A DNA stretch of 64,000 bases, from positions 82,364 to 146,363 of the forward strand of contig JAFEBP010000013.1 in assembly GCA_018242605.1 (NCBI GenBank), in the 5' to 3' direction. Numbering within the stretch: the first letter of the stretch is position 1; every line of letters starts with the position of its first letter. The notes under the pieces are model-generated. The model was not told the origin of the DNA. It searched no databases and was given only the letters and a program-made list of their open reading frames with translations. This stretch comes from Planctomycetota bacterium. Its GTDB lineage: Bacteria; Planctomycetota; Phycisphaerae; Phycisphaerales; UBA1924. Shown here piece by piece: positions 28,901-38,179 of this stretch. The position numbers were made by a program, and so were the translations under genes.

Positions 28901-31234
28901 GTGAAAAACACGATCGGCTGTATCGTCCTCGTTGCAGGCCTGGCAATGACAGCGAGCGCTCAGGACACGTCCCGCCTGGAGCTGGATTGCAGCCTGGACG
29001 GGGTCACGTGGTCTCACGATGTCGTTGTCAACCTGTCTTCGAACCGTGCTGCCGATGTTCTGCTCCGGGCCCGGATCTCATGGACCGGCGCCGCGCCGGC
29101 CTCGGGGTTTGCCTACCTGGTCTGGCAGCCGGTGATCGGCAACGTCCGCCCGGGCATGGACTCAATCAACCCGTTCGCCGATCGCGGCAACAACACGAAC
29201 GGAGGCGCTGTAGACCTCGACGGCTCTGCCCTCGACGGCCCATTCGGCCGCATCCGACCGTTCGCCTCGACCGGCCCGACGCAGACCCACTTCTACACTG
29301 CACACACTCACGCGGGCGGCAGCGGTGGCGCTCCCCCGGGGACGTACCTCCGCATCGCTCGCGATGACATCACCCGCTGGATGGGCACGGGGCCGACCTC
29401 GGGCACCTCCGCCCTAAACAACTTCAACGGCGCAGGTGGCGTGGCGTCCGTGCAGAAGTCTCGGGAAATCGTCGGCCCGAACGACCCGCCGTACAACCCC
29501 GACGTGACGGGAGTGACCATCCTGCTGCTCTCGCTGCACGTGGGAGGTCCCGCTATGGGCCAGCCGCAGGTTCTAAGCTGGGGCGCGCCGACCACCGGCA
29601 TGAGCCGGAACACCATCAGCGGAGCACGCGAAGCATCGTGGTACAACGGCCCGGGCGACTACTCTGGTCGCCTCAAGGGCACCGTGGAAGTCATCCCGGC
29701 GTCGATCACGATCAGCGATCAGACCGTGCTGCACGTCAACGCGGCGGCCGCGGCGGGAGGGAACGGATTCTCGTGGGCAACGGCGTTCCGCGACCTTCAG
29801 GACGCTCTCGACGCGGCGCGGGCGCTCAGCGCCCCGCCTCAGATCTGGGTAGCGCAGGGAACGTACCGGCCGGACCGGGGCACGCGCGATCGAGATGCTT
29901 CGTTCCGGATGGTCTCGGGCGCCACGTTGCTCGGCGGGTTCGCCGGCACCGAATCCGAAGCTTCGCAACGCAACCCGGTCGCACATCCGACCATTCTCAC
30001 CGGCGATCTTGGAGTTCCACCCGCGAACAGCTTCCGCGTTATAACAGCAAGCTCGCTCACCTCCGCCGCGGAAGTCGTGGGCTTCACGATCGGCTCGGCG
30101 ATCGTCGATGAGTTCGTCGGCGCGGGCGGCGCGGTCTACGCGGAGTCCTCGCGGCTCAACATCACTGATTGCATCCTGACGCAGAACTTCGGCCGTGGGC
30201 CTTATATTGGTGGGGGCGCCGCCGCGGGGCTCTTTGCAGGAGCCGGGTCGGCCGTACGCATGACCAACTGCCGGATCGTCCGCAACGGTGGCGAGCCAGG
30301 CGGATACGAGGCGTCTCCCTACGGATTGCCGGGAGGGACCGGCTGGGGGATCATCTGCGATCAGTCCTCGCTCGTTGTGACGAACTGCGTGGTCGCCGAG
30401 AACACCGGGGGCAGCGGCAGCGGCGGATCATGCACCGCGGGTGTCGGCCATGATGGCGGCAACGGCGGCGACGGCGGCGGTCTGTCGCTGACCGGCAACT
30501 CGACCGCAACGGTGACGAATAGCGTGTTCGTCGGCAACCGGGCCGGCAACGGTGGCTCCGGGGTGTATTGCAACGTTCGCTCGGGCTCACCCGGATCGCC
30601 GGGCACCGGCGGCGGAATCTCCGTCGCCGATTCCACGCTGACGCTGACTAACTGCTCGCTGGCCTCCAACTCTTCGGCGATCGTCGGTTCCATGCCGGGG
30701 GTCACGGTTCGCAACTCCATCGTGTGGAACAACACCTGGAGCACGCAACTGGCCGGCGGGGCCAGCGTTGAGTTCTCCTCCTTGCCGCAGGCCTATCCCG
30801 GCGCCGGCAATCTCGTCGGCGATCCCATGTTCATCAACATGGCCGGCCCGGACCACATCCTCGGCACGCGGGACGATGACCTGCGCCTCGCGCCTTCATC
30901 GCCCTGCATCGACGCCGCGGACAACTCGGCCGTACCGCTCGGCGTTCTGACCGATCTGGCGGGCGGACCGCGCTTCTTCGATGAACCGTTCACCTCCGAC
31001 ACGGGCGTGCCCGGCGGCGCGGGCGGGCCCGCGATCGCCGACATGGGCGCTTTCGAGCGGCCGCTGATCTGCTTAGGCGATTACAACCTTGACGGCGGCA
31101 TCGACGGCACGGACGTGCAGGCCTTCTACGCCGACTGGGAAGCCGGGCTCGCCGGAGCCGATCTCGACAACGACGGCGGGGTTGACGGCGCGGACGTCGA
31201 GGTCTTCATCACACGCTGGGAAGCGGGCTGCTGA
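28901..31234 (+). CDS. Secreted beta-helix protein with GC-type dockerin C-terminus
   Basis: 777 residues. The start is the GTG at 28901 because AAGGAG lies 6 nt upstream and the signal peptide (ends ASA|Q) follows at once. Residues ~22-260 form an N-terminal beta-rich domain of unknown family. Residues ~270-700 form a right-handed beta-helix opening VLHVNAAAAAGGNGFSW and LQDALDAAR, with IWVAQGTY and LLGGFAGTES. It closes with SPCIDAADNSAVP and DMGAFE, close to the helix of the 14489 protein. The tail has loops DYNLDGGIDGTDV and DLDNDGGVDGADV and ends EAGC. The gene lies 26 bp after the previous stop, so it is probably co-transcribed with it. Confidence 0.86.
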   Translation: MKNTIGCIVLVAGLAMTASAQDTSRLELDCSLDGVTWSHDVVVNLSSNRAADVLLRARISWTGAAPASGFAYLVWQPVIGNVRPGMDSINPFADRGNNTNGGAVDLDGSALDGPFGRIRPFASTGPTQTHFYTAHTHAGGSGGAPPGTYLRIARDDITRWMGTGPTSGTSALNNFNGAGGVASVQKSREIVGPNDPPYNPDVTGVTILLLSLHVGGPAMGQPQVLSWGAPTTGMSRNTISGAREASWYNGPGDYSGRLKGTVEVIPASITISDQTVLHVNAAAAAGGNGFSWATAFRDLQDALDAARALSAPPQIWVAQGTYRPDRGTRDRDASFRMVSGATLLGGFAGTESEASQRNPVAHPTILTGDLGVPPANSFRVITASSLTSAAEVVGFTIGSAIVDEFVGAGGAVYAESSRLNITDCILTQNFGRGPYIGGGAAAGLFAGAGSAVRMTNCRIVRNGGEPGGYEASPYGLPGGTGWGIICDQSSLVVTNCVVAENTGGSGSGGSCTAGVGHDGGNGGDGGGLSLTGNSTATVTNSVFVGNRAGNGGSGVYCNVRSGSPGSPGTGGGISVADSTLTLTNCSLASNSSAIVGSMPGVTVRNSIVWNNTWSTQLAGGASVEFSSLPQAYPGAGNLVGDPMFINMAGPDHILGTRDDDLRLAPSSPCIDAADNSAVPLGVLTDLAGGPRFFDEPFTSDTGVPGGAGGPAIADMGAFERPLICLGDYNLDGGIDGTDVQAFYADWEAGLAGADLDNDGGVDGADVEVFITRWEAGC

Positions 31235-31367
31235 TCCGCCTTTGGCGCATCTCCGAACCGCGCGATCAGATCATGCGTTCACAAACCACGAGGCTCCGGT
31301 CACGATGCGCACAGTCCCGCGATGCACAACGAAGGGTTCTTCGCGCAATCGAGCCGCCATCCGGTCC

Positions 31368-31415
31368 TGTAACCACTTAACAGGCCTTTCGTTTTCAACG
31401 ATTTGTGTATGATCC
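31368..31415 (+). promoter_or_regulatory. Upstream element shared by the two M36 protease genes
   Basis: CCTGTAACCAC, followed ~31 nt later by TATGAT as a possible -10 box. It lies ~90-135 bp before the 31503 start. The paralogue at 41068 has CCTGTAACTAC then TACGAT in the same order. The CCTGT/ACAGG inverted repeat (31368-31386) is present only in this copy. Confidence 0.3.
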
Positions 31416-31502
31416 TTGTGCCATGGCGCTCTGTTGGGTTCATTGCTCACCCTCGGCCTTCTGTCAACCCGCCCCGCGCCTATCCGCATCACGGAGATCT
31501 AC

Positions 31503-34500
31503 ATGAACCGGCCGAACCCGAACGCGCGTCCTTTGTCTGCTTCCCTCGGTCGTTTCTGTATCGCAATCATGGCTGTGTGCGGCACCGTCGGCACGCTCGC
31601 CTCGGCACGGGCCGATGACCCGGCGTTCGCGGCGGTGAAGGGAGCCGATGACGGCTACCCGTCCTTCGACATCCGCTTCAACGCTGACGGCGAGCCCACG
31701 CAGCCCGTCGTCAACGCTCTCGCGAAGATCACCAAGGGCCCGGCGCTCGCCGATGAGCTCGCGCGGCTGCGTGCTTCCGTCGATTCCGTCCAGATCGACG
31801 ACGATCCGTGCTTCGGCACGCCCCGCTTCGTCCGTTCCACCAGCGCGTTCCTCACCGCCGCCGACCCCGCCGCGGCTCCCGCCGAGGTCGTCGCCAAGTT
31901 CATCCGCGCGTACCCCGCGCTCTTCGAGATCGACGCCGCGGAAATCCCCAATGCGCGCAAGACCCGTGACTTCGTCACCGAGCACAACGGCGTTGCACAC
32001 CTCACCTTCCAGCAGTTGATCGACGGCATCGATCTGTTTGACGCGGGCATCAAAGCCAACGTCGCCCGCGACGGCCGGCTGCTCAACATCTCCAGCACCA
32101 TGCTGCCGCGCCCGGCCAAGGGCTTCAGCGTCGCGGACGCGAAACTGACCGACCTGGAAGCGATCCGCGCCGCCGCGGCGAACGTGGGCGTCGATGTCAC
32201 CGCCGACCCCACCCCAGCCGCCGAACCGCAGGGCGCGAACCGCAAGCGCACGTGGAACAACTCCGTGGACTTCCGCGCCGACCGCGCCATCGCGACCCAA
32301 CGCGTTTACTTCCCGCTCAACCGCGACGAGATCCACCCGGCGTGGTACGTCACGATCCCCGTCAAGGGCATCGGCCACACGTACAACATCGTCGTCGATG
32401 CCATCGACGGCACCATCCTGCACCGCGTGGACGAGTTGTGCATGGAAGTGGGCACGACCAATCTGCGCGTCTTCACCGTCGGCCCGGCGCCCTACCCCGA
32501 GCCGCTGTTCGACTCGCGCCGCATGGTCACGGTGAACCCCAGCGACCCGGGCGTCTCCACCGCGTCTCCCTTCGGCTGGCACGACACCAACGGCGTCGCC
32601 GGCGCGGACTTGACCGACACCCGCGGCAACAACGTCGACGCGCACCTGGATGCCAACAACGACAACTACGCCGACCTGCCGCGTCCCAACGGCGGACCAT
32701 CGCTCGTATTCAACACATGGCGTGACCCAGCCGCCCAGCCCGCGACATGGGGCGACGCCTCTGTCGTGCAGAGTTTCTATCTGGCCAACCTGTACCACGA
32801 TCGCCTGCACACGCTGGGGTTCACCGAAGCCGCGGGCAACTTCCAGACCAACAACTACGGCCGCGGCGGGGTCGGCAGCGACGCCGTGCAGTTCGATTGC
32901 CAGGACGGCAGCGGCACCAACAACGCCAACTTCGCCACGCCCGTCGACGGCACCCCCGGCCGCTGCCAGATGTACCTGTGGACGTCGGCTACGCCGCCAC
33001 GGGATAGCGCCCTCGACACATCCATCGTGATGCATGAACTGACGCACGGCCTCTCGAACCGCCTCACCGGCGGGCCCGCCAACTCCAGCGCGCTCAACGC
33101 CACGCAGTCCGGCGGCATGGGCGAGGGGTGGAGCGACTTTGTCGCATTGTGCCTGGACTTCATGCCCGGCGACAACCCCAACGGAACGTATCCGGTGGGC
33201 ACCTACTCGGCCAACAGCAGCGCGGGCCTGCGCCGCCGGCCGTACAGCACCAACACCACCACCAACCCCTTGAACTGGGACGCCTACGGCAGCGCCGGCA
33301 CCACCAGCTACGGCATATTTCGTTCTACCGAAGTGCACAACACCGGAGAAATCTGGTGCAGTGCGCTGTGGGACTGCCGCGCGGGCTTGTTCCAGACCCG
33401 CGGCAACGCCGCCAACGAACTCATCCTCAAGTTGGCCGTGGACGGGATGAAACTCCAGCCCGCGAACCCCTCGTTCATCCAGGCCCGCGACGCGGTCATC
33501 CAGGCCGATCTCGCACTCACGGGCGGCGCCAACCGCTACACGCTCTGGCAGGCCTTCGCCAAACGCGGGCTGGGCGCTTCGGCCAGCACGGCTTCGTCCG
33601 CCGCGGACTCCGTGACCATGGGGTTCGATGTCCCCGAGGGCACGGACGTGGGCGAACTGCCCGCCTCCGCCGGAGTGCTCGCGGGCAGCAGCCCGATCAC
33701 CAACATCTCCGGCTCGCTCAGCACCGGTGATGTTGACATGTACCGCATCAACATCTGCAACTTTTCCGCCTTCTCCGCCACCACCGAGGGCGGCGCCGCG
33801 TTCAACACCCAGCTTTTCCTGTTCGACAGCAACGGCCTGCCCGTCACGTTCAACGACGACACCGCGACCGGCACCCAGTCGCGCATGACCGGTCAGTTCC
33901 TCACCGCCAACGGCGATTACTACCTGGCCGTCAGCGGCGCGGACCGCGACCCGGTCTCGAGCCTGGGCGAGTTGTGGCTCGACACGCCACTCACCACCGA
34001 GCGCACCGCCGCGGGACCGGGCGCGGGCAACGTCATCACCGGTTGGACGGGGACCGACGCGACGGATGGCGGCACATACACGATTACTCTCACGGGCGCG
34101 TGCGGCTCCACCCAGGGAACGTTCCCCGCCGAGCCCAAACCGCTCACGGCCTACGGCGTCTCTTCGCCCGGGCTCGCCACGTACGGCACGCCCATCGGCA
34201 ACACCACGTTCACCGTGCGGGTCAGCGCAGCGACCCTGCCGGCATCAACGTCGATCTCCGTCACGCTCAACGCCTCGGCGCTCGGGCTGGGCACGCTCAC
34301 GCTCAACAGCGCGGGCAACGGCAACTACTCGCGCCAGGTGACGCTGGGAACTCCCCCGGGCGGCTTCCACGATCTTCCCTATCACGTGACCGACGGCCAG
34401 GGCCGCACCTACGACGGCACACTCCTGCTGCACGTGAACGATGCGTCGGGCGCGTGCTGCCTGCCCTCGGGCGGCTGCGCCTTCCTCACCCACCAGGCGT

Positions 34501-35564
34501 GCGCCGCCCAGGGCGGCACCTACCGCGGCGCGGGCGTCCCCTGCGATGTCAACCCCTGCCAGAGCTGGACCGAAGTGGAGCCCAACAACTTCCGGCCCTT
34601 CGCGACGGACCTCTCCCGCAGCTTCGCGCCCGCTCCGGGCACGATGTACCACATGGGGATCAACGGATCGCTCCCGAACTTCACCGACAACGACTACTTC
34701 AACATCGGCGAGTTGCAGGAGGGCGACGTCATCACCATCTCCGACAACGGCGCGGCGGGGCTCGGCGGCTCCATGAGCAACGCGCTGGTTCAACTGCTCA
34801 GGGCCAACGGGGGCGCTCCGACCGTCGAGGTCGCGGACGATGAGTCGGGCCCCGGGAACGATGCGATGATCTGGAAGTTCACGATTTCTTCGACCGACAC
34901 CTACATCATCCGCGCGTCGCGGGTCAGCCCCACCATCACCGGCTCGTACCGATTGGGGATTCTTCTGGAGAATGCCGGCGTTGCCCCGCTCACCGGCGGC
35001 GCGTTCGCCAATGAAACAGAACCGAACGAAACCGTCGCGACCGCCAATAACGCCTCCACCTCGTGGCGGCCCGTGCAATACCTGAGCACCGTCGCGGGTT
35101 CCATCACCGCCGGCGACACCGATTACTACTCCTACCAGTTCACCACGGGCGATGTGGTGACCTTCAACATCGCGGCGGCCGCGCCGCTGGACGCTCGCCT
35201 CAACTTGTATAACTCCGGGGGCATCATCCTCCGCCAGGAGGACGGCACCAGCACCGGCCCCGGCGGCGATTCGCCCATTCATGCCTACACGGTCCCCAGC
35301 ACCGGCACGTACTACATCAGCGTGTTCGCCGCGAGCGGCACCGGCGGGTACTTCGGCGTCGCCTACCTCTCCACCAACACGCGACCACTGCCGCTCTGTT
35401 TCGCCGATTTCAATCAGGACGGCGGAGTCGACGGGGCCGACGTGGATGCGTATTTCGCCGCGTGGGAGTTGGGCCAGCCCGACGCCGACGTGAACCAGGA
35501 CGGCGGGGTGGACGGCGGAGATGTGGGCACGTTCTTCGCCGCGTGGGAGGCGGGCGTTTGCTGA
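31503..35564 (+). CDS. Fungalysin-like (M36) secreted metalloprotease with PPC domains and GC-type dockerin C-terminus
   Basis: 1353 residues. GGAG lies 6 nt before the ATG, and the signal peptide ends near ARA|D. A propeptide-like region (FTP/PepSY-type, ~residues 40-290) precedes the catalytic domain. The zinc site is HELTHGLSNRL (His511, Glu512, His515) with the third ligand Glu541 in GEGWSDF, the standard M36 arrangement. After it come a PPC-like domain (DVDMYRINICNFSAFSATT), a Cys-rich segment (GACCLPSGGCAFLT), and two more PPC-like domains (EVEPNNFRPF and ETEPNETVAT). The tail has loops DFNQDGGVDGADV and DVNQDGGVDGGDV and ends EAGVC. It is paralogous to the 41068 gene. Confidence 0.9.
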   Translation: MNRPNPNARPLSASLGRFCIAIMAVCGTVGTLASARADDPAFAAVKGADDGYPSFDIRFNADGEPTQPVVNALAKITKGPALADELARLRASVDSVQIDDDPCFGTPRFVRSTSAFLTAADPAAAPAEVVAKFIRAYPALFEIDAAEIPNARKTRDFVTEHNGVAHLTFQQLIDGIDLFDAGIKANVARDGRLLNISSTMLPRPAKGFSVADAKLTDLEAIRAAAANVGVDVTADPTPAAEPQGANRKRTWNNSVDFRADRAIATQRVYFPLNRDEIHPAWYVTIPVKGIGHTYNIVVDAIDGTILHRVDELCMEVGTTNLRVFTVGPAPYPEPLFDSRRMVTVNPSDPGVSTASPFGWHDTNGVAGADLTDTRGNNVDAHLDANNDNYADLPRPNGGPSLVFNTWRDPAAQPATWGDASVVQSFYLANLYHDRLHTLGFTEAAGNFQTNNYGRGGVGSDAVQFDCQDGSGTNNANFATPVDGTPGRCQMYLWTSATPPRDSALDTSIVMHELTHGLSNRLTGGPANSSALNATQSGGMGEGWSDFVALCLDFMPGDNPNGTYPVGTYSANSSAGLRRRPYSTNTTTNPLNWDAYGSAGTTSYGIFRSTEVHNTGEIWCSALWDCRAGLFQTRGNAANELILKLAVDGMKLQPANPSFIQARDAVIQADLALTGGANRYTLWQAFAKRGLGASASTASSAADSVTMGFDVPEGTDVGELPASAGVLAGSSPITNISGSLSTGDVDMYRINICNFSAFSATTEGGAAFNTQLFLFDSNGLPVTFNDDTATGTQSRMTGQFLTANGDYYLAVSGADRDPVSSLGELWLDTPLTTERTAAGPGAGNVITGWTGTDATDGGTYTITLTGACGSTQGTFPAEPKPLTAYGVSSPGLATYGTPIGNTTFTVRVSAATLPASTSISVTLNASALGLGTLTLNSAGNGNYSRQVTLGTPPGGFHDLPYHVTDGQGRTYDGTLLLHVNDASGACCLPSGGCAFLTHQACAAQGGTYRGAGVPCDVNPCQSWTEVEPNNFRPFATDLSRSFAPAPGTMYHMGINGSLPNFTDNDYFNIGELQEGDVITISDNGAAGLGGSMSNALVQLLRANGGAPTVEVADDESGPGNDAMIWKFTISSTDTYIIRASRVSPTITGSYRLGILLENAGVAPLTGGAFANETEPNETVATANNASTSWRPVQYLSTVAGSITAGDTDYYSYQFTTGDVVTFNIAAAAPLDARLNLYNSGGIILRQEDGTSTGPGGDSPIHAYTVPSTGTYYISVFAASGTGGYFGVAYLSTNTRPLPLCFADFNQDGGVDGADVDAYFAAWELGQPDADVNQDGGVDGGDVGTFFAAWEAGVC
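32040..32267 (+). repeat. 228-bp tract apparently identical to 41605-41832
   Basis: Within the propeptide-coding region of the first M36 gene. By eye the 228 bases match the second M36 gene without a difference, while flanking codons differ at many third positions. Confidence 0.8.
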
Positions 35565-35817
35565 TGGATGCCGCGGCACGAATGGCACTTGAAAGCACAA
35601 AGCACATTGAACAGGTCGGTTTCCGTCGAACCAACTTCTCTAACGCAATTTGGTGCGAGAACGTTGCCTTTTTGGCACAATTCATTATGATGGGACGCTG
35701 GAGGCTTCGCCCCAGTAGGTAGCCGATTTGAAAAGCGATCGCCACAGACTTGAAAAGCACTTTTCCGGTGGACATTCACCAGGCACCGCGAATACGAAGA
35801 AGCACTGAGGAGGAACA

Positions 35818-38040
35818 ATGAATCAACTCCAATCAACTGCGAGAAATCGAGCCTTTTCTTCAGGCAATCTACTGACTGAGTGCAGGCGGATACGCCCCAC
35901 GGGTGTGCACCAGACTTGCTATCCCGTTTCTTGGATTGTCATGCTAATCGCAGTCATCGGCACTTTCTCGACTGGACGACTGGCGACCGCCCAACCTGTC
36001 CTAATCACGGCTTCGCAAACACTCGGACCGGGAGCAACCACGATTACACCCACGGCCGGTGGCGCACCAGTTCCGCTTGAGACCGCCATGATCATGGTCA
36101 AGGGTGCCACGCTCACCCTCAACGGCCGATTCAGAATCGCAGAATTGACGGTTGTGCGAAGCGATTCCAACATCCCCGGACGCGTTACGCATGATGCCGA
36201 GTTTGTGTTTGATTACTCCGCCGGGGCCGGAACCGATGTTGTGCGAGGGTGCCAGTTGACCGTCGCGGGCGATGTCTCGATTCAAGGTGGCGTCAACGCG
36301 TTGGTTGGCAGTGCCATCGACGTGAACGAGCGTGGATACGGGATCGGCGCCGGCCCGGGCGCTGGGACAGGGAGCGCCGGGGGCAGTTACGGCGGCACCG
36401 GCGGTGGCGGACCGGGGGGCTCGTTCACCGGTTCCGGCGGACCCACTTACGGGTCCGTCTCTCAACCCACATCGCTCGGGAGCGGCGGCGGAACGACCAA
36501 CGGCAGCGGCGGTCGAGGCGGCGGTTCGCTGCGATTGATCGTCGGCGGAACCCTGACGGTGGACGGCACAGTCGCCGCCGACGGCGGTCGCACCGGCGGG
36601 TACACCACCGGTTCCGGAGGGAGCATCTGGATCACCGCTGCCGGGCTCGCCGGCACAGGTTCGATCCACGCCGACGGCGGACCGGGTTACGACACGGTCA
36701 ACTGGGGCGGCGGCGGCGGCGGACGCATCGCGGCCTACTACGCAAACTCATCGTTCACGGGGTCGATCAGCGCGTTCGGGGGCGGCGGGTACGAGCAAGC
36801 CGGCGCGGGCTCGGTGTGCTTGAAGCAGGGCGCCGATCCTTCTGTCACCATCTACGACAACGGCGGGATGTTGGGGATAACAAATCTCCGACAACTTGAG
36901 GAGTTCGACCACTTGGTCGTGCGCCGCGGGGCGACGCTATCACATCAAGCTGAACAACCGGGAGGAACTTACCTCAGAGTGTTAGGGACCATGAACATCA
37001 ACGCGGACGGTCGCGTAGACGTCACGGGCAGGGGGTATCCATGCGGTAGTGGACCGGGCGCTGGCTCGGGCACTGGTGGAGGAGGTCACGGCGGAGTGGG
37101 TGGTGGTGGACCCGGAGGTGGTCATCCCGGTATTGGTGGTCCAAGATACGACAGCGTCACACTTCCCAAGGACCTGGGTTCTGGTGGTGGATCGGCCAAA
37201 TGGTGCGCCAATCGCGCGGGCGGAGGTGCTATCCGCCTCGATGTCAACGAAGACTTGGTTGTAGACGGTTTGATCTCGGCGGACGCCCGCGGTCTGAGCA
37301 CAACGTCGTACCATTCTGCAGGCTCGGGAGGCACGATTCTCATTTTCGCCCGGACATTGAGTGGCGCAGGAACGATTTCTGCCAAGGGGGGAGAAGGTCA
37401 TGACTCAATCAACTGGGGTGGAGGGGGAGGTGGGAGAATCGCGATTTATGCGTGCGACCGAGCATTTCCAACGGCGAGCATTTCGGTGCCAGGGGGAACT
37501 GGATTCCAATCCGGGTCACCAGGAACCATCTTCTTTGGTTCCGGAGATTTCGCCCTCAGCAGCCAACCGGCAGACGCCGCCATTTGCGCTTCCGCATTGG
37601 CAGCTTTCTCGGTGGAAGCGACCGGCCTTGGAAATCCGCAATACCAATGGCAGATTGAAGCGCTCCCCGACAACTGGCAACCGCTGGGACTAACTCCGAC
37701 GCCACTTCCAGGAGGGGGCACCGCATTTGTTACTCCTGCTGACTCTCCAAACGTGGAAATCGGAGTGCACGGCCGAACAGGCACATTCAATGTTCGTTGC
37801 ATTGTCACCAACGCCTGCTCGACGGTGATAAGCGATTCCGCCGGTCTCACGGTATGTGCATGTTTGGAGTGCCCAGCCGACTTCAATCAAGATGGGGGTA
37901 TTGACGGGACGGATTCGCAAGGATTCTTCGAAGCTTGGGAATTTGGAAATTGTGACGCTGATGTCAATCAGGACGGAGGGGTCGATGGTGCGGATGTAAG
38001 TGTGTTCTTCGCTGCTTGGGAGGCGGGCGGGTGCGGCTGA
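35818..38040 (+). CDS. Glycine-rich secreted protein with Ig-like domain and GC-type dockerin C-terminus
   Basis: 740 residues with GGAGG 4 nt before the ATG. The signal segment lies ~residues 38-58 and ends ATA|Q after an unusually long polar N-terminal region. The body holds two related halves rich in G-G-G-G and G-P-G-G-x-x-G, each with SLRLIVGGTLTVDG or AIRLDVNEDLVVDG, then a GSGGSIWI or GSGGTILI and a WGGGGGGRIA motif. It is probably an extended beta-helix or beta-roll. An Ig-like segment (YQWQIEA … VRCIVTNAC) and the tail (loops DFNQDGGIDGTDS and DVNQDGGVDGADV) end GGCG. Base composition in the 3' half and upstream is visibly less GC-rich than its neighbours. Confidence 0.82.
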   Translation: MNQLQSTARNRAFSSGNLLTECRRIRPTGVHQTCYPVSWIVMLIAVIGTFSTGRLATAQPVLITASQTLGPGATTITPTAGGAPVPLETAMIMVKGATLTLNGRFRIAELTVVRSDSNIPGRVTHDAEFVFDYSAGAGTDVVRGCQLTVAGDVSIQGGVNALVGSAIDVNERGYGIGAGPGAGTGSAGGSYGGTGGGGPGGSFTGSGGPTYGSVSQPTSLGSGGGTTNGSGGRGGGSLRLIVGGTLTVDGTVAADGGRTGGYTTGSGGSIWITAAGLAGTGSIHADGGPGYDTVNWGGGGGGRIAAYYANSSFTGSISAFGGGGYEQAGAGSVCLKQGADPSVTIYDNGGMLGITNLRQLEEFDHLVVRRGATLSHQAEQPGGTYLRVLGTMNINADGRVDVTGRGYPCGSGPGAGSGTGGGGHGGVGGGGPGGGHPGIGGPRYDSVTLPKDLGSGGGSAKWCANRAGGGAIRLDVNEDLVVDGLISADARGLSTTSYHSAGSGGTILIFARTLSGAGTISAKGGEGHDSINWGGGGGGRIAIYACDRAFPTASISVPGGTGFQSGSPGTIFFGSGDFALSSQPADAAICASALAAFSVEATGLGNPQYQWQIEALPDNWQPLGLTPTPLPGGGTAFVTPADSPNVEIGVHGRTGTFNVRCIVTNACSTVISDSAGLTVCACLECPADFNQDGGIDGTDSQGFFEAWEFGNCDADVNQDGGVDGADVSVFFAAWEAGGCG

Positions 38041-38179
38041 CCGCGTCACTCGCCTGAGTGCCCGGTGACGCCGGCCCCGAGTCCGGCACAACATCCGCGC
38101 AGATTGTGGCCCCGGTGCCCGAGCAGCGTCGCATTGGAGCCCGGTGGGTCAATAGGGGCCCCCGTGTTCCGGAGGCGAT

